The position numbers and the translations under genes are program-made. From positions 1 to 46,025 of the forward strand of contig JAGCPF010000006.1 of assembly GCA_017642335.1 (NCBI GenBank): a stretch of 46,025 bases of DNA. Direction: 5' to 3'. Positions 25,793 to 34,262 of this stretch are shown piece after piece. Numbering within the stretch: the first letter of the stretch is position 1; each line of letters begins with the position of its first letter. The notes below the pieces were generated by a model. It did not search any database. It worked only from the letters and a program-made list of their open reading frames with translations, and was not told the origin of the DNA. This DNA comes from Fibrobacter sp. (GTDB taxonomy: Bacteria > Fibrobacterota > Fibrobacteria > Fibrobacterales > Fibrobacteraceae).

Positions 25793-26530
25793 TTAACGGC
25801 CCTGCTGGCCCGCAAGTTCCACGCGCAAATCATTTATGCAAGCGGAATCCATCGTCGTCTTCATCTTATAGTTGTCGAACTCAAATGTCTTCGTAGACGA
25901 GGTGTCCTTCAAGAACATGTCGTATGCATCCTTGCAGTCCTGTTCATAATAGGGGAACAGTCGCTTCACTTCGCCATCGCAGGTTATTCCTGCTGCACGA
26001 TGCTGAAACTTGAAAATGCCTTCTTCCGGAGTCAAATACTTCACTTCAACCCCATTTTCCAACAGCGTCGTATTGCAGTCAATACGTTTTTCACCGGGAT
26101 TCAAATTCAATCCAAGTTCATCATACAAGCATTCATTTTTAAAGAGCACAAGAAACTTTGCGGTTCCATCTTCTTCTAAAATGACACCCTCGTTTGTTTC
26201 GGTCGAACGGAACATTCCTATCGGGAAAGAATTCCCTTCATAAGCGAAACGAACAACACCAGTCGTATATTGGATCCTCAGAGAATCCGTAGATTTGTTC
26301 AGCGATGCAAGAGATCGGAACATCTGCCCATTCTTCGACCAAACCAGTTTTCCGTCTCGTTCCACGCACTCGCCACGTGTCAGAACCAGATATTCATCCG
26401 AGAACTCATAAGACGTCACGTCAGCAATGAGATAAAACCCCTCTCCAGTATTCGAGCCCGTCGGCACTGTTTCTGTGCAGGCAACAAGGACAAATAAAAA
26501 AAAAGACAGAACCATCCAAATCATTTTCAT
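25793..26530 (-). CDS. Hypothetical lipoprotein
   Basis: A 245-residue predicted lipoprotein with a signal peptide ending FLFVLVAC (Cys18) and a short TETVPTGS linker. The body is mixed alpha/beta with several cysteines and resembles no family that I know. The start at 26530 has GGGAGG seven bases upstream, better than the ATG at 26569. It may belong to the large set of Fibrobacter surface lipoproteins of unknown role. It lies at the edge of a gene-free stretch containing structured repeats. Confidence 0.65.
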   Translation of the reverse strand: MKMIWMVLSFFLFVLVACTETVPTGSNTGEGFYLIADVTSYEFSDEYLVLTRGECVERDGKLVWSKNGQMFRSLASLNKSTDSLRIQYTTGVVRFAYEGNSFPIGMFRSTETNEGVILEEDGTAKFLVLFKNECLYDELGLNLNPGEKRIDCNTTLLENGVEVKYLTPEEGIFKFQHRAAGITCDGEVKRLFPYYEQDCKDAYDMFLKDTSSTKTFEFDNYKMKTTMDSACINDLRVELAGQQGR

Positions 26531-26639
26531 ATATAAGCCTCCCGTTCGCCATTCAGCGATTGGTTTCACATTTGTTAAATTATTTTATCCGCAATAAAAT
26601 ATGGTGTAAAAAAGGAAGAGCCCATTTTTGTTTCTCTTA

Positions 26640-26848
26640 TTTCTCCGACTTACATACTAAATCGGAGAAACAGTTCCATTAGTATGTAAAAACACGAAAA
26701 ATTGGCTACAAAAATTACGTAAAAAGGCTCTATCGGTCCTCCTTTTTCTAAAAAAATTTCAAAATTAGCTTTTTTGGGCTGAAAATTACATACCAAACGA
26801 CGGAAAAAATGCTTTGAGTATGTAAAGCACAAAAAGGTTTTCCGCTTG
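26640..26848. repeat. Nested inverted repeats in a gene-free AT-rich stretch
   Basis: The 357-bp gap before the tRNA gene has no convincing gene. It holds TTACATACTAA (26650-26660) and its exact reverse complement TTAGTATGTAA (26679-26689). The first copy sits in the loop of a 9-bp hairpin, TTTCTCCGA with TCGGAGAAA, so loop and downstream copy could make a pseudoknot. A second set follows: TTACATAC (26786-26793) with GTATGTAA (26818-26825), the latter inside a TGCTTT/AAAGCA hairpin, itself inside CGGAAAA/TTTTCCG. It could be a structured RNA, a decayed mobile element or a protein-binding array. Confidence 0.55.
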
Positions 26849-26874
26849 ACGGAACGAGGCGAATTACGTATATT
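26846..26874 (+). promoter_or_regulatory. Promoter of tRNA-Ala(CGC)
   Basis: TTGACG (26846-26851), 17 bases, TATATT (26869-26874). The following TTGGCTCACCT is shared with the promoter of the second tRNA-Ala at 43.2 kb. Confidence 0.75.
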
Positions 26875-26887
26875 TGGCTCACCTAAT

Positions 26888-26960
26888 GGGGATATAGCTC
26901 AGTTGGTAGAGCGACAGGTTCGCAATCTGTAGGTCATGGGTTCGACTCCCACTATCTCCA
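26888..26960 (+). tRNA. tRNA-Ala (anticodon CGC)
   Basis: A 73-nt cloverleaf. Acceptor GGGGATA pairs with TATCTCC and includes the G3-U70 wobble that identifies alanine tRNA. D-arm GCTC-AGTTGGTA-GAGC; anticodon stem ACAGG/TCTGT with loop TTCGCAA, giving anticodon CGC for GCG codons; T-arm with GGTTCGACTCC. The CCA end is not encoded. Confidence 0.95.
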
Positions 26961-26963
26961 CTC

Positions 26964-26997
26964 AAAAGGTCGGCATCATCGCCGGCCTTTTGCTTTT
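26964..26997 (+). terminator. Terminator of tRNA-Ala(CGC)
   Basis: AAAAGGTCGGC and GCCGGCCTTTT form an 11-bp stem with one G-U pair and a 6-nt loop, followed by TTTTGCTTTT. Confidence 0.85.
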
Positions 26998-27106
26998 GCC
27001 CTTTTTTCACCCGTTCTTTGTATATTTTTTCATTACACGGGGTATTATTAAACGTCTTTTTACCTTACACGCGTTCCCGCACCCATTGAATATATATATT
27101 CACACT

Positions 27107-28222
27107 ATGCAACAACGTTTTAAGCCCCGCGACCTTTTTATTGAATCGGGCTATGGTCCAAACTTTGGTGACCAGCTCATTCTCAATGCTTATCGTCAAC
27201 TTTTTGAAGGCGACCCCGTCGACGAGCGAGTCTGCTTCGATGCATCCGACGACATGTCGTACATCATCGACATCGGCCACGACGATATCCGGTCCGAGGG
27301 CATGAGCTACGGGATGTTCATAACGGCTTTGACCGACCACCCCGAAATGTTCCAGAAACTTTGGAATTTCTCTCGCAGGTACCTGTACAACTCCGACGGC
27401 CCGCACAAGGGCTACTTCTCCTGGCAAGTTTCCACCACCGAATTTACCATGATGGACCCGGGAGCCGCACCGGACGGCGAGGAATACTTCGCCATGGCAC
27501 TCCTCATCGCGGCTAAGCGGTTCAACCGCCCCGACTATTTCGACGACGCCATCAAGCTCATCAACGACATCAAGTACAAGCCGGTCAATGAACTCGTGGG
27601 CCCGATGATCGACCCCGAACGGAAACTGGTCAAGTTCTCCCCGGTCCTCGGCAACGACTTCACCGACCCGAGCTACCACACGCTCGCCTTCTACCGCGCC
27701 TTCGCGGAAGCGACCGGTGACAACACTTGGCTCGATGTCGCTGCAAGCAGCCTCGAATACCTGAAAAAGGCGGCCCACCCCATCACGGCGCTCTTCCCGG
27801 ACTACTCCGAATACGACGGCGCGCCCAAGGCCATGCCCTGGTTCCCCGAGAGCGACAACTTCAGCGGCGACGCATGGCGCGTGGCGCTCAACCTGAGCCT
27901 CGACTACGCCCTGTTCCGCACGGACGAGGCCGAACGCGAAATCTGCACCCGCCAGTTGCACTACTTCAACGACCGCAGGCCCTACCTCTCGGACTACGCC
28001 GTCGACGGCTCCCCGTACCCGCGCCAAGGCCGCAACGCGACTCCAGGCCTCATCGCCATGAATGCGGCGAGCGCACAGGTATTGCCGGTCGGGAGCCCGC
28101 TTGTCGAGCCCTTCGTGGCCGACCTTGCGAATCTGGCCGTGCCCATCCGCTTCTGGCGGTACTACGACGGCATGCTGTACCTCATCGGGTTGCTCGCGGC
28201 ATCCGGCAAAATCGAAATCTGA
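27107..28222 (+). CDS. GH8 reducing-end exo-oligoxylanase (Rex-like)
   Basis: A 371-residue glycoside hydrolase of family 8. GHDDIRSEGMSYGM contains catalytic acid Glu64, and NFSGDAWRVALN contains the probable base Asp255. The spacing and surrounding residues resemble reducing-end xylose-releasing exo-oligoxylanases rather than endoglucanases. No signal peptide is present, so it should act in the cytosol on imported xylo-oligosaccharides. The ATG at 27107 is chosen because homologous N-termini begin shortly before; an upstream in-frame ATG at 26936 lies inside the tRNA gene. No clear Shine-Dalgarno is seen. A role beside the secreted xylan esterase and cellulase fits plant-wall degradation. 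Confidence 0.85.
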   Translation: MQQRFKPRDLFIESGYGPNFGDQLILNAYRQLFEGDPVDERVCFDASDDMSYIIDIGHDDIRSEGMSYGMFITALTDHPEMFQKLWNFSRRYLYNSDGPHKGYFSWQVSTTEFTMMDPGAAPDGEEYFAMALLIAAKRFNRPDYFDDAIKLINDIKYKPVNELVGPMIDPERKLVKFSPVLGNDFTDPSYHTLAFYRAFAEATGDNTWLDVAASSLEYLKKAAHPITALFPDYSEYDGAPKAMPWFPESDNFSGDAWRVALNLSLDYALFRTDEAEREICTRQLHYFNDRRPYLSDYAVDGSPYPRQGRNATPGLIAMNAASAQVLPVGSPLVEPFVADLANLAVPIRFWRYYDGMLYLIGLLAASGKIEI

Positions 28223-28349
28223 CGGCCAGTCCAAGAACAAGCGATTGAAATTTGTACAAAACAGACAAGTTTACGACGAAAACGAATTTTTAAACTAGAT
28301 TTCATATAAGGCCGCTTATCAAATAGTCTCGGCCGAAAAGGAGTTGCTT

Positions 28350-29267
28350 ATGAAAAACAGGTTCGTTTATCCCCTCTTGGCAATCGCCGCAGCCCTCGTG
28401 CTGACCGGCTGCGAAGAAGTCCGCGTCGAAAAGTTCCCGAGCGGGGCCGTCCGTTTCGAGACCACGTATGTCAAGGACAAGAAGCAGGGAGTCGAAAAGG
28501 AATACTACGAAAGTGGCATCCTCAAACGCGAAACGAACTACGAAGCAGACCGTCGCCAGGGATTGACGAAGGAATACTACGAAGACGGCACGCTGCAAGC
28601 CGAATTCCCCTACGAGAACGGTTACATCGAAGGTACCGTCAACCGCTACCACAAAAACGGCAAGCTCGCCTCCAGCGCCCTCTACAAGCAGAACAAGCAG
28701 ATAGAATTCGGCAAGTACCTGGACGAGAACGGCGAACCGGCTACCAGCGGCAGCTACAAGGACCCGCGCGACGGCTACGCCTACGAATGGGTGCGCATCG
28801 GCACGCAGCTCTGGACTGCCGAGAACATCAACTACGCGACAGCAAGCGGATCGCTCTGTTACCAGTGCAACCACTGGGGCCGTCTCTACGACTTCGAGAA
28901 CGCCCAGAAGGCATGCCCCGACGGATTCCACATGCCGAGCAAGGAAGAATGGCAGGTATTGCTCGACTTCGCTGGCAAGGAACCCGGCATGAAGTTGAAA
29001 GCCGGCTACGGATGGGACCCCATCAAGGGAACCGCCGAACGCGGCAACGGCAAGGATGAATTCGGATTCGGCGCCAAGGCCGGCGGCGCACACTTTGCCA
29101 AGAGCGACGTGCCGCTCAAGGAACGCAAGCTGGAAGAAGCCGGGCAGAAGGCCTACTTCTGGACAAGCGAAGGCGAAGTCCTCACGTTCGTCACGAACAA
29201 GAACACCGCCAAGTTCGAGAAATTCAATCCCGAATTCGGCGCCAGCCTCCGCTGCCTGAAGGACTAG
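28350..29267 (+). CDS. MORN-repeat/FISUMP lipoprotein
   Basis: A 305-residue lipoprotein (LVLTGC, Cys21). Residues about 28-115 are MORN-variant repeats, with the pattern GxxKxYYExGxLxxExxYxxG recurring every 21-23 residues. From about 130 a FISUMP domain follows, with WVRIGTQLWTAENINYAT, WGRLYDFENAQKACPDGFHMPS and a final LRCLKD. Both halves are known from Fibrobacter and Bacteroidetes surface proteins of unknown role. AAAAGGAG precedes the ATG by six bases; a TTG at 28344 is a poorer choice. It follows the GH8 gene by 127 bp and ends at a strong terminator. Confidence 0.85.
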   Translation: MKNRFVYPLLAIAAALVLTGCEEVRVEKFPSGAVRFETTYVKDKKQGVEKEYYESGILKRETNYEADRRQGLTKEYYEDGTLQAEFPYENGYIEGTVNRYHKNGKLASSALYKQNKQIEFGKYLDENGEPATSGSYKDPRDGYAYEWVRIGTQLWTAENINYATASGSLCYQCNHWGRLYDFENAQKACPDGFHMPSKEEWQVLLDFAGKEPGMKLKAGYGWDPIKGTAERGNGKDEFGFGAKAGGAHFAKSDVPLKERKLEEAGQKAYFWTSEGEVLTFVTNKNTAKFEKFNPEFGASLRCLKD

Positions 29268-29299
29268 CAATCATTAACAAACAAGAAGCATTACAAAAG

Positions 29300-29326
29300 C
29301 GCTCCGGCAAAACCGGAGCGATTTTT
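29300..29326 (+). terminator. Terminator of the MORN/FISUMP gene
   Basis: CGCTCCGG and CCGGAGCG form an 8-bp stem around a 5-nt loop, followed by ATTTTT. Confidence 0.85.
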
Positions 29327-29329
29327 GCA

Positions 29330-29371
29330 TTCTATACTCTAGCCTCTAGGCCCTAAATTCTAGACCCTACG
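29330..29371. repeat. Heptanucleotide-period repeat YYCTAGN, six units
   Basis: Six consecutive heptamers: TTCTATA, CTCTAGC, CTCTAGG, CCCTAAA, TTCTAGA, CCCTACG. All have CTA at positions 3-5. The last unit contains the CTA that is the stop codon of argJ on the other strand. The same pattern occurs at 43062-43125. Confidence 0.65.
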
Positions 29372-30584
29372 TCGTGTATTCCGCGTTGATCTTCACGTAG
29401 CCGTAGCTCAAGTCGCAAGTGAATGCGCTTGCGGATGCCTGGCCGATGTTGAGCACGAGCGTTACTTTGTATTCACGCTGGCGGACCACGGCGTGCAGGG
29501 CTGCCATCTGGGCTTCGTCGAGCTGGATGGGGCGCCCGCCTTCGAGCACCTTGACATCGCCGAAGTACAGGTCGGTGTGTTCGGCCACCATGTTGCAGCC
29601 GCTGGAACCGGCACTGCTGAGAATACGGCCCCAGTTCGGGTCTTCACCGAACATGGCGCACTTCGCAAGGTTGGATGTACCGATAAAGCGTGCCATGCGG
29701 AGCGCTTCTTCGTGGCTTTCGGCCTTCTCGATGCGCAGTTCGATAAGCTTGGTTGCGCCTTCACCGTCGCGCACGATATCCTTTGCGAGGCTCTGCATGA
29801 TAAGCATGAGTGCCGCACGGAACTCGCCCTGTTCGCTCAAGCTCAGGTCTTCGTAGCGGAGTCCGCTCATGCCGTTTGCAAGCAGGATGCAGGTGTCGTT
29901 GGTGCTGGTGTCGCCGTCGACGGTAATCGCGTTGAAGGAGTCGGCGATGTCGGCACGGAACTCCGCAAAAAAGTCGATGGGGAGAGAAATGTCAGTCGTA
30001 ATGAAGGCGAGCATCGTCGCCATGTTCGGGTGGATCATGCCCGAGCCCTTGCAGGCGCCGCCAATCGTCACCACGCCCTTCTCGGTGTGGATTTCCACGG
30101 CATGGCTCTTCAAGGCAAGGTCCGTCGTGAGGATGGCGCGGCCGAATTCTTCGGAAGCGTCGGCGTGGAGCTTTTCCACGAGTTTCGGGATGCCCGCTTC
30201 GATCTTGTCCATCGGCATCAGGTGGCCAATCACGCCGGTGCTGCACACGAGCACGCTCTTCGGGGCGAGATTCAAGGCTTCTTCGGTGAGGGTCGCCATG
30301 CGTTCGGCATCCTTGTAACCCTGTTCGCCAGTACAAGCGTTTGCATTACCGCTGTTCACGACAACGGCCGTCGCAAAGTGGGCATGTTCAAGCGCTGCCT
30401 TGTCGTACAGGACCGGAGCCGCCTTCACCTTGTTCGTCGTAAAGACCGCAAAGCAGCGTGCGGCCTTCTCGCTCCTGAGGAGCGCCATGTCGGCGTTTCC
30501 GCTAGCCTTGATGCCAGCGCAGATTCCAGCCGCGGTGAATCCCTTCGGGGAACAGACACCGCCTTTTTCCAAGATATTGTACAT
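29367..30584 (-). CDS. argJ: Bifunctional glutamate N-acetyltransferase/ornithine acetyltransferase
   Basis: A 405-residue cytosolic enzyme of arginine biosynthesis. It transfers the acetyl group from N-acetylornithine to glutamate and may also use acetyl-CoA. The precursor cleaves itself before the nucleophilic threonine, here Thr190 in GSGMIHPNMATMLAF. Other family motifs are the CSTGVIG oxyanion region, NSGNANACTG and GEDPNWGRI. The start at 30584 has AGGAG six bases upstream; longer in-frame readings to 30686 would overlap greA. It stands alone, without other arg genes nearby. Whether it is bifunctional or only recycling cannot be told from sequence. Confidence 0.92.
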   Translation of the reverse strand: MYNILEKGGVCSPKGFTAAGICAGIKASGNADMALLRSEKAARCFAVFTTNKVKAAPVLYDKAALEHAHFATAVVVNSGNANACTGEQGYKDAERMATLTEEALNLAPKSVLVCSTGVIGHLMPMDKIEAGIPKLVEKLHADASEEFGRAILTTDLALKSHAVEIHTEKGVVTIGGACKGSGMIHPNMATMLAFITTDISLPIDFFAEFRADIADSFNAITVDGDTSTNDTCILLANGMSGLRYEDLSLSEQGEFRAALMLIMQSLAKDIVRDGEGATKLIELRIEKAESHEEALRMARFIGTSNLAKCAMFGEDPNWGRILSSAGSSGCNMVAEHTDLYFGDVKVLEGGRPIQLDEAQMAALHAVVRQREYKVTLVLNIGQASASAFTCDLSYGYVKINAEYTT

Positions 30585-30659
30585 ACCATCTCCTAAAAAG
30601 AAGCCATCTTCATCATTGGGGGCAAAACAAAAGCCCGATAAATTTTTACCTTGTAGAGC

Positions 30660-31130
30660 ATGGAAAAGAAGATCCCGTTTACACAAGAAGCCTATGACCA
30701 GCTCGTCAAGGACCTCAATAATTTAAAAAATGTAGAACGCCCCCGCGTCCTGCAAGAACTCATTGACGCCCGTGCACAAGGCGATTTAAGCGAAAACGCA
30801 GAATACCATGCGGCCAAGGAACGTCTCGCCGCCATCGACAACGTGGAACTGCCCAAGTTGCAGGACCAGCTCGCCCGCGCCGAAGTCGTCGCCTTTGACG
30901 CCACCTCCGACACCATCAAGTTCGGAGCGACCGTCACCGTCAAGAACATCAAGACCAAGCGTGACGTCGTCTACCAGCTCGTCTCCCCCGAAAGCGTCGA
31001 CGCCCTGAACGGCAAAATCAGTTTCAAGAGCCCCATCGGGGCGGCCCTCATGGGCAAGAAGCGCGGCGATACCGTCGAAGTCACGACCCCGAAGGGTGTC
31101 AACAAGTTCGAAATCATCGACTTCAAGTAA
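30660..31130 (+). CDS. greA: Transcription elongation factor GreA
   Basis: A 156-residue factor that enters the RNA polymerase secondary channel and triggers cleavage of backtracked RNA. The N-terminal coiled coil carries GDLSENAEYHAAKE with the two tip acids Asp42 and Glu45. The C-terminal FKBP-like domain has GATVTVKN, SPIGAALMGKKRGD and the TPKG motif. Length is standard. It is divergent from argJ, with 75 bp between starts, and is followed 9 bp later by holA, so greA-holA form an operon. No strong Shine-Dalgarno precedes the ATG. Confidence 0.95.
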   Translation: MEKKIPFTQEAYDQLVKDLNNLKNVERPRVLQELIDARAQGDLSENAEYHAAKERLAAIDNVELPKLQDQLARAEVVAFDATSDTIKFGATVTVKNIKTKRDVVYQLVSPESVDALNGKISFKSPIGAALMGKKRGDTVEVTTPKGVNKFEIIDFK

Positions 31131-31139
31131 TACAATTCC

Positions 31140-32108
31140 ATGATTGTAGCGCTCATCGGAGACGACCAGTTTCTCAAGGACCAACGGATAGAGAAGTTCC
31201 TGTCCGATTCCTTGGGTGACCGGAAAAACGACCCCCTGGCCAAGCAGATTCTGTACGCCACGGACACGAACATTGCCTCCATAGCCGACATCGTTATCGA
31301 ATCGTGCGGCTCAGTATCCATGTTCGCCCCGGAGCAGGCCATCGTCGTGCGCAAGGCCGAGGCCCTCAAGGCCGACGACTGCAAGAGCCTCGCAAAGTGG
31401 CTCTCGACCTCGCCGGATTGCAAGTTGCTGTTCGACTTCGAAAAACTGGCCGCTACAACAGAACTGTACAAGGCACTCAAGAAGGCTGCCGAAATCGAGA
31501 AGTTTGATGTTCCCAAGCAGTATAAAATGGCCGAATGGATATCTTCGGTGATTCCCGGCCACTTCAAGAAGCCTATCGACCCGGCAGCAAGCAACTACCT
31601 TGCCGAAGCTCTCGGGACCGACACAAAGCTCGTGTGCGAGGAAGTGGAAAAGATCCTGCTCTTCGCACCGGATGCACCGAAAATCACGCTCGACCTCGTG
31701 AAGACCATGGTCGTCCCGCAGCGCGAACTCATCGCCTACGAAATCCAGGAATCCTTCGGACAACGGAATGCCAAGGAATACACGCGCAAGCTCAACGAGA
31801 TGCTCAACAACGGCGTGAACGCCGTCCAGATAGTCGCATCGCTCTACAGCTACACACTGGACCTGCTCAACACCGCATCGCTGCTCGCCAAGGGCATGGG
31901 CCCCAAGGACATTGCCCAGAAACTCGGCAAGAACGACTTCATCTTCAACGTCAAAGGCAAGGCGCCCGAAAACGCACGCCGCTGGGGCAAGCCGCTCCTC
32001 TGCCGCGTCCTGCGCAGGCTAGCCGACCTCGACTACGAAATCAAGAGCGGCAAGTGCAGCACCCGCACAAGCCAGGAACTCGCACTCGCAGCACTCGTAG
32101 TGCGCTAG
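31140..32108 (+). CDS. holA: DNA polymerase III subunit delta
   Basis: A 322-residue clamp-loader subunit that opens the beta clamp. The start MIVALIGDDQFLKDQRIEKF is the typical delta N-terminus. Sequence elsewhere is weakly conserved, as in the family, but the RELIAYEIQESFGQRN, LYSYTLDLLNTASLL and final TSQELALAALVVR helices fit the delta collar domain. It lies 9 bp after greA. Its stop codon overlaps the stop of the convergent M41-like gene by four bases. Some divergence from E. coli HolA is expected in this phylum. Confidence 0.85.
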   Translation: MIVALIGDDQFLKDQRIEKFLSDSLGDRKNDPLAKQILYATDTNIASIADIVIESCGSVSMFAPEQAIVVRKAEALKADDCKSLAKWLSTSPDCKLLFDFEKLAATTELYKALKKAAEIEKFDVPKQYKMAEWISSVIPGHFKKPIDPAASNYLAEALGTDTKLVCEEVEKILLFAPDAPKITLDLVKTMVVPQRELIAYEIQESFGQRNAKEYTRKLNEMLNNGVNAVQIVASLYSYTLDLLNTASLLAKGMGPKDIAQKLGKNDFIFNVKGKAPENARRWGKPLLCRVLRRLADLDYEIKSGKCSTRTSQELALAALVVR

Positions 32109-32596
32109 GCCCCCTTCACGATATTCTCAATTTCATCGCGGGACAAATACACCCGCTCATTTAGCGCTTTCGCAATTTCGCAAAGTTGCCTCTGGCATGC
32201 CATCAGGATATTGTAATCCTGTTCAACCACGTTCGTCTCTGCCAGCTGGAAGTAGTAGCATGCCGCCTGAAAACGCTGGTAGTCCGCATCGCTCTTGTAA
32301 AGTTCCATCGGCAGGTCCTTCATGACGGTATCAAGGTCACACTTGAAACCATGGCGAATCAGGAATTCCGCCAGATGGCCCGCCATAGCGATATGTGCAT
32401 CGCCTTCGAGTTCGCTGCCCGCGATATGCGTAATGCCCGGACGTTCCTTGGAGCGGTCCATTTTCACGTAATCCAGCGGACGCTTGAACAGGAATGCCAC
32501 CAAGGCATGCCCCGCCTCGTGATTGCACAATTTCTGGAATTCCTCTTCCCCGAAGAACTCCACCAAAGATTCACGCGTCAAAGATTGTTCTGACAT
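32105..32596 (-). CDS. Stand-alone M41 (FtsH peptidase)-like protein
   Basis: A 163-residue cytosolic protein with CNHEAGHALVAFLF, the HEAGH zinc site of FtsH (His26, Glu27, His30). It is followed by a helix with AMAGHLAEFLI, like the GxxAE segment of M41 peptidases. The AAA ATPase and membrane domains of FtsH are absent and no remnant is visible upstream, so this is a complete small protein rather than a broken ftsH. The third metal ligand, an aspartate in FtsH, is not obvious. It may be a small protease, or a zinc protein that has lost activity. It ends tail to tail with holA. Confidence 0.65.
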   Translation of the reverse strand: MSEQSLTRESLVEFFGEEEFQKLCNHEAGHALVAFLFKRPLDYVKMDRSKERPGITHIAGSELEGDAHIAMAGHLAEFLIRHGFKCDLDTVMKDLPMELYKSDADYQRFQAACYYFQLAETNVVEQDYNILMACQRQLCEIAKALNERVYLSRDEIENIVKGA

Positions 32597-32638
32597 ATAA
32601 AAAGCCCTGTTTCAGTTAATCCTTCTCTAATGGTCTAC

Positions 32639-32662
32639 AAAAAAAGAGCCCCGCAGGGCTCT
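32639..32662 (-). terminator. Terminator of the pil operon
   Basis: On the minus strand AGAGCCC, a 4-nt loop and GGGCTCT, followed by eight T-rich bases just after the pilQ stop. Confidence 0.85.
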
Positions 32663-32684
32663 ATTAAATTTTATCATTTGTTGC

Positions 32685-34262
32685 TTAGTTCCAGTCGCCT
32701 TCGCCAGCTTCGGGAGCCGGGGCTTCGGGAGCGGCGGGAGCTTCTTCCACAGTCTCTTCGACGACTTCTTCGGTCACTTCGGGTTCAGCCTGAACAGGAG
32801 CCGCTTCGGGAGCAGCAGGAGCAGGTTCAGCAGCCGGGGCCGGGCTATCCACGACCGCGCTGGTGGGAACCGGCTGGGCCTTCGCAGACTTGTCCGAAGA
32901 CTTCTGGCCAGAGATTTCCAGAGTCGGTTCGGAAAGGTCGATGTTGCCGATGTAGTTGCGGATGATTCTCGGCGTCACGAAAATCACGAGGTCCTTCTTC
33001 GTCACGGACTTCTTGGTGTACTTGAAGAGGTTGCCAAGGATAGGAATGTCCTTGAGGAACGGAATGCCGCTTTCGGATTCCTGGGCCTCGTTACGGGTCA
33101 GACCGCCAATCACGACAGTCTCACCGTCGGCCACCACGACTTTCGTCTTGGCTTCCTGCGTACTGATGACGATTTCGCCCTTGGAGTCGTAGTCATAAGA
33201 GTTGTTTTCCGGATGGAGGTCAAGGAGGATGCGGTTGTCACCCGAAACATGCGGGGTCACCGTCAGCTTGATACCGGTTTCGACGAGCTGTGTCGAAGAT
33301 TCGCCGCTATCGTCAATCACGCGGATAGAAACCTTGTCACCCATGAACACCAAAGCTTCGGTGTTGTCGAGGGTAGAAACCTGCGGGCTAGCAAGCACTT
33401 CGGTCGAAGCGTCACCCATCAAGTTGGTAATGGCCAGCTGAAGGTGATTGTCCAAAATGCTGGTCGTAATGGCCGTAGAGGCATTGGTCACAGCCGGAGT
33501 CACGCCCTTGTTCGGGAAAGACTGGATGGCAGCACTCGTCCTAGAAGAACCCACATCGGAACCTGTCGGCGTACCGGCAACACCCGGAGTAAGAGCGGTA
33601 GAGCCCATCGTTGCCGTCCAGTCGACACCAAGCTCACGGGCCAGTTCGCTATTCACGACAACAAGTTTCGCAGTAATCATGATCTGCAGGGTTTCGACAT
33701 CAAGCTCGTCCAACGCATGGGTCATCTGCTCAATGCGAGCTTCGGTATCGTACACGATGATGGAGTTGGTACGTTCAACCACGGTAATGCGGCCACGACC
33801 GGACTTCATGCTTTCAAGCACCTTGACCAGTTCGTTGGCCTCGGCATGGTTCACCTGGAAGTTCTTACGGACCAGCGGAGCGTTCTGTTCGGCCTGGCTT
33901 TCTTCCTCGGCAATCTTCTTCTGCTTTGCCTGGTAGGTCGCCAAGCGCTGGATGGTGATGTACTTGTCCTGGATGAGCCAAGTCAAATCGTTCAGTTCGC
34001 AGATAATGTCGAGGGTTTCCTGCCAAGTCTTCTTGGTCACCTTGAGGCTCATCTTGCCCTTCACATCAGGGGCAATCAGAATGTCCACGCCGGCAATCAC
34101 CGATACGGAGCGGAAAACAGCCTCGTAGTCCATGTCGACAAAATTGAAATCATACAGCTTCTTGTTGGGAGCCATCGAGCCTTCGGCCGGGGCAGCCCAG
34201 GCAGAGGCAAACACGCCCGCCACCAGAAGTAGAACCGTCAGTATTTTCGTCAGTTTTTTCAC
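32685..34262 (-). CDS. pilQ: Type IV pilus secretin PilQ
   Basis: A 525-residue outer-membrane secretin, the exit channel for the pilus. A signal peptide (cleaved near AWA-APA at 24) is followed directly by the N0/STN domain (about 35-105), an N1 domain (about 130-200) and the secretin domain (about 205-435). The latter contains VVVADGETVVIGGLTRN, ESGIPFLKDIPILGNLF and VIFVTPRII. The C-terminus is an 80-residue Pro/Ala/Glu-rich tail, which is unusual. No AMIN domains precede N0; one appears in the adjacent PilP-like protein instead. It is the last gene of pilMNOPQ and its ATG overlaps the preceding stop by four bases. Confidence 0.92.
   Translation of the reverse strand: MKKLTKILTVLLLVAGVFASAWAAPAEGSMAPNKKLYDFNFVDMDYEAVFRSVSVIAGVDILIAPDVKGKMSLKVTKKTWQETLDIICELNDLTWLIQDKYITIQRLATYQAKQKKIAEEESQAEQNAPLVRKNFQVNHAEANELVKVLESMKSGRGRITVVERTNSIIVYDTEARIEQMTHALDELDVETLQIMITAKLVVVNSELARELGVDWTATMGSTALTPGVAGTPTGSDVGSSRTSAAIQSFPNKGVTPAVTNASTAITTSILDNHLQLAITNLMGDASTEVLASPQVSTLDNTEALVFMGDKVSIRVIDDSGESSTQLVETGIKLTVTPHVSGDNRILLDLHPENNSYDYDSKGEIVISTQEAKTKVVVADGETVVIGGLTRNEAQESESGIPFLKDIPILGNLFKYTKKSVTKKDLVIFVTPRIIRNYIGNIDLSEPTLEISGQKSSDKSAKAQPVPTSAVVDSPAPAAEPAPAAPEAAPVQAEPEVTEEVVEETVEEAPAAPEAPAPEAGEGDWN

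Noticed and set aside
26650..26832. A 60-residue minus-strand ORF in the gap before tRNA-Ala
   Set aside because: It has no ribosome site or recognisable features and its ends fall inside the inverted repeats, so it is more likely a chance frame in structured AT-rich DNA.
32105..32596. A truncated ftsH pseudogene
   Set aside because: The reading frame is complete with its own start, no ATPase remnant lies upstream, and a terminator separates it from the pil operon, so a genuine small protein is more likely.
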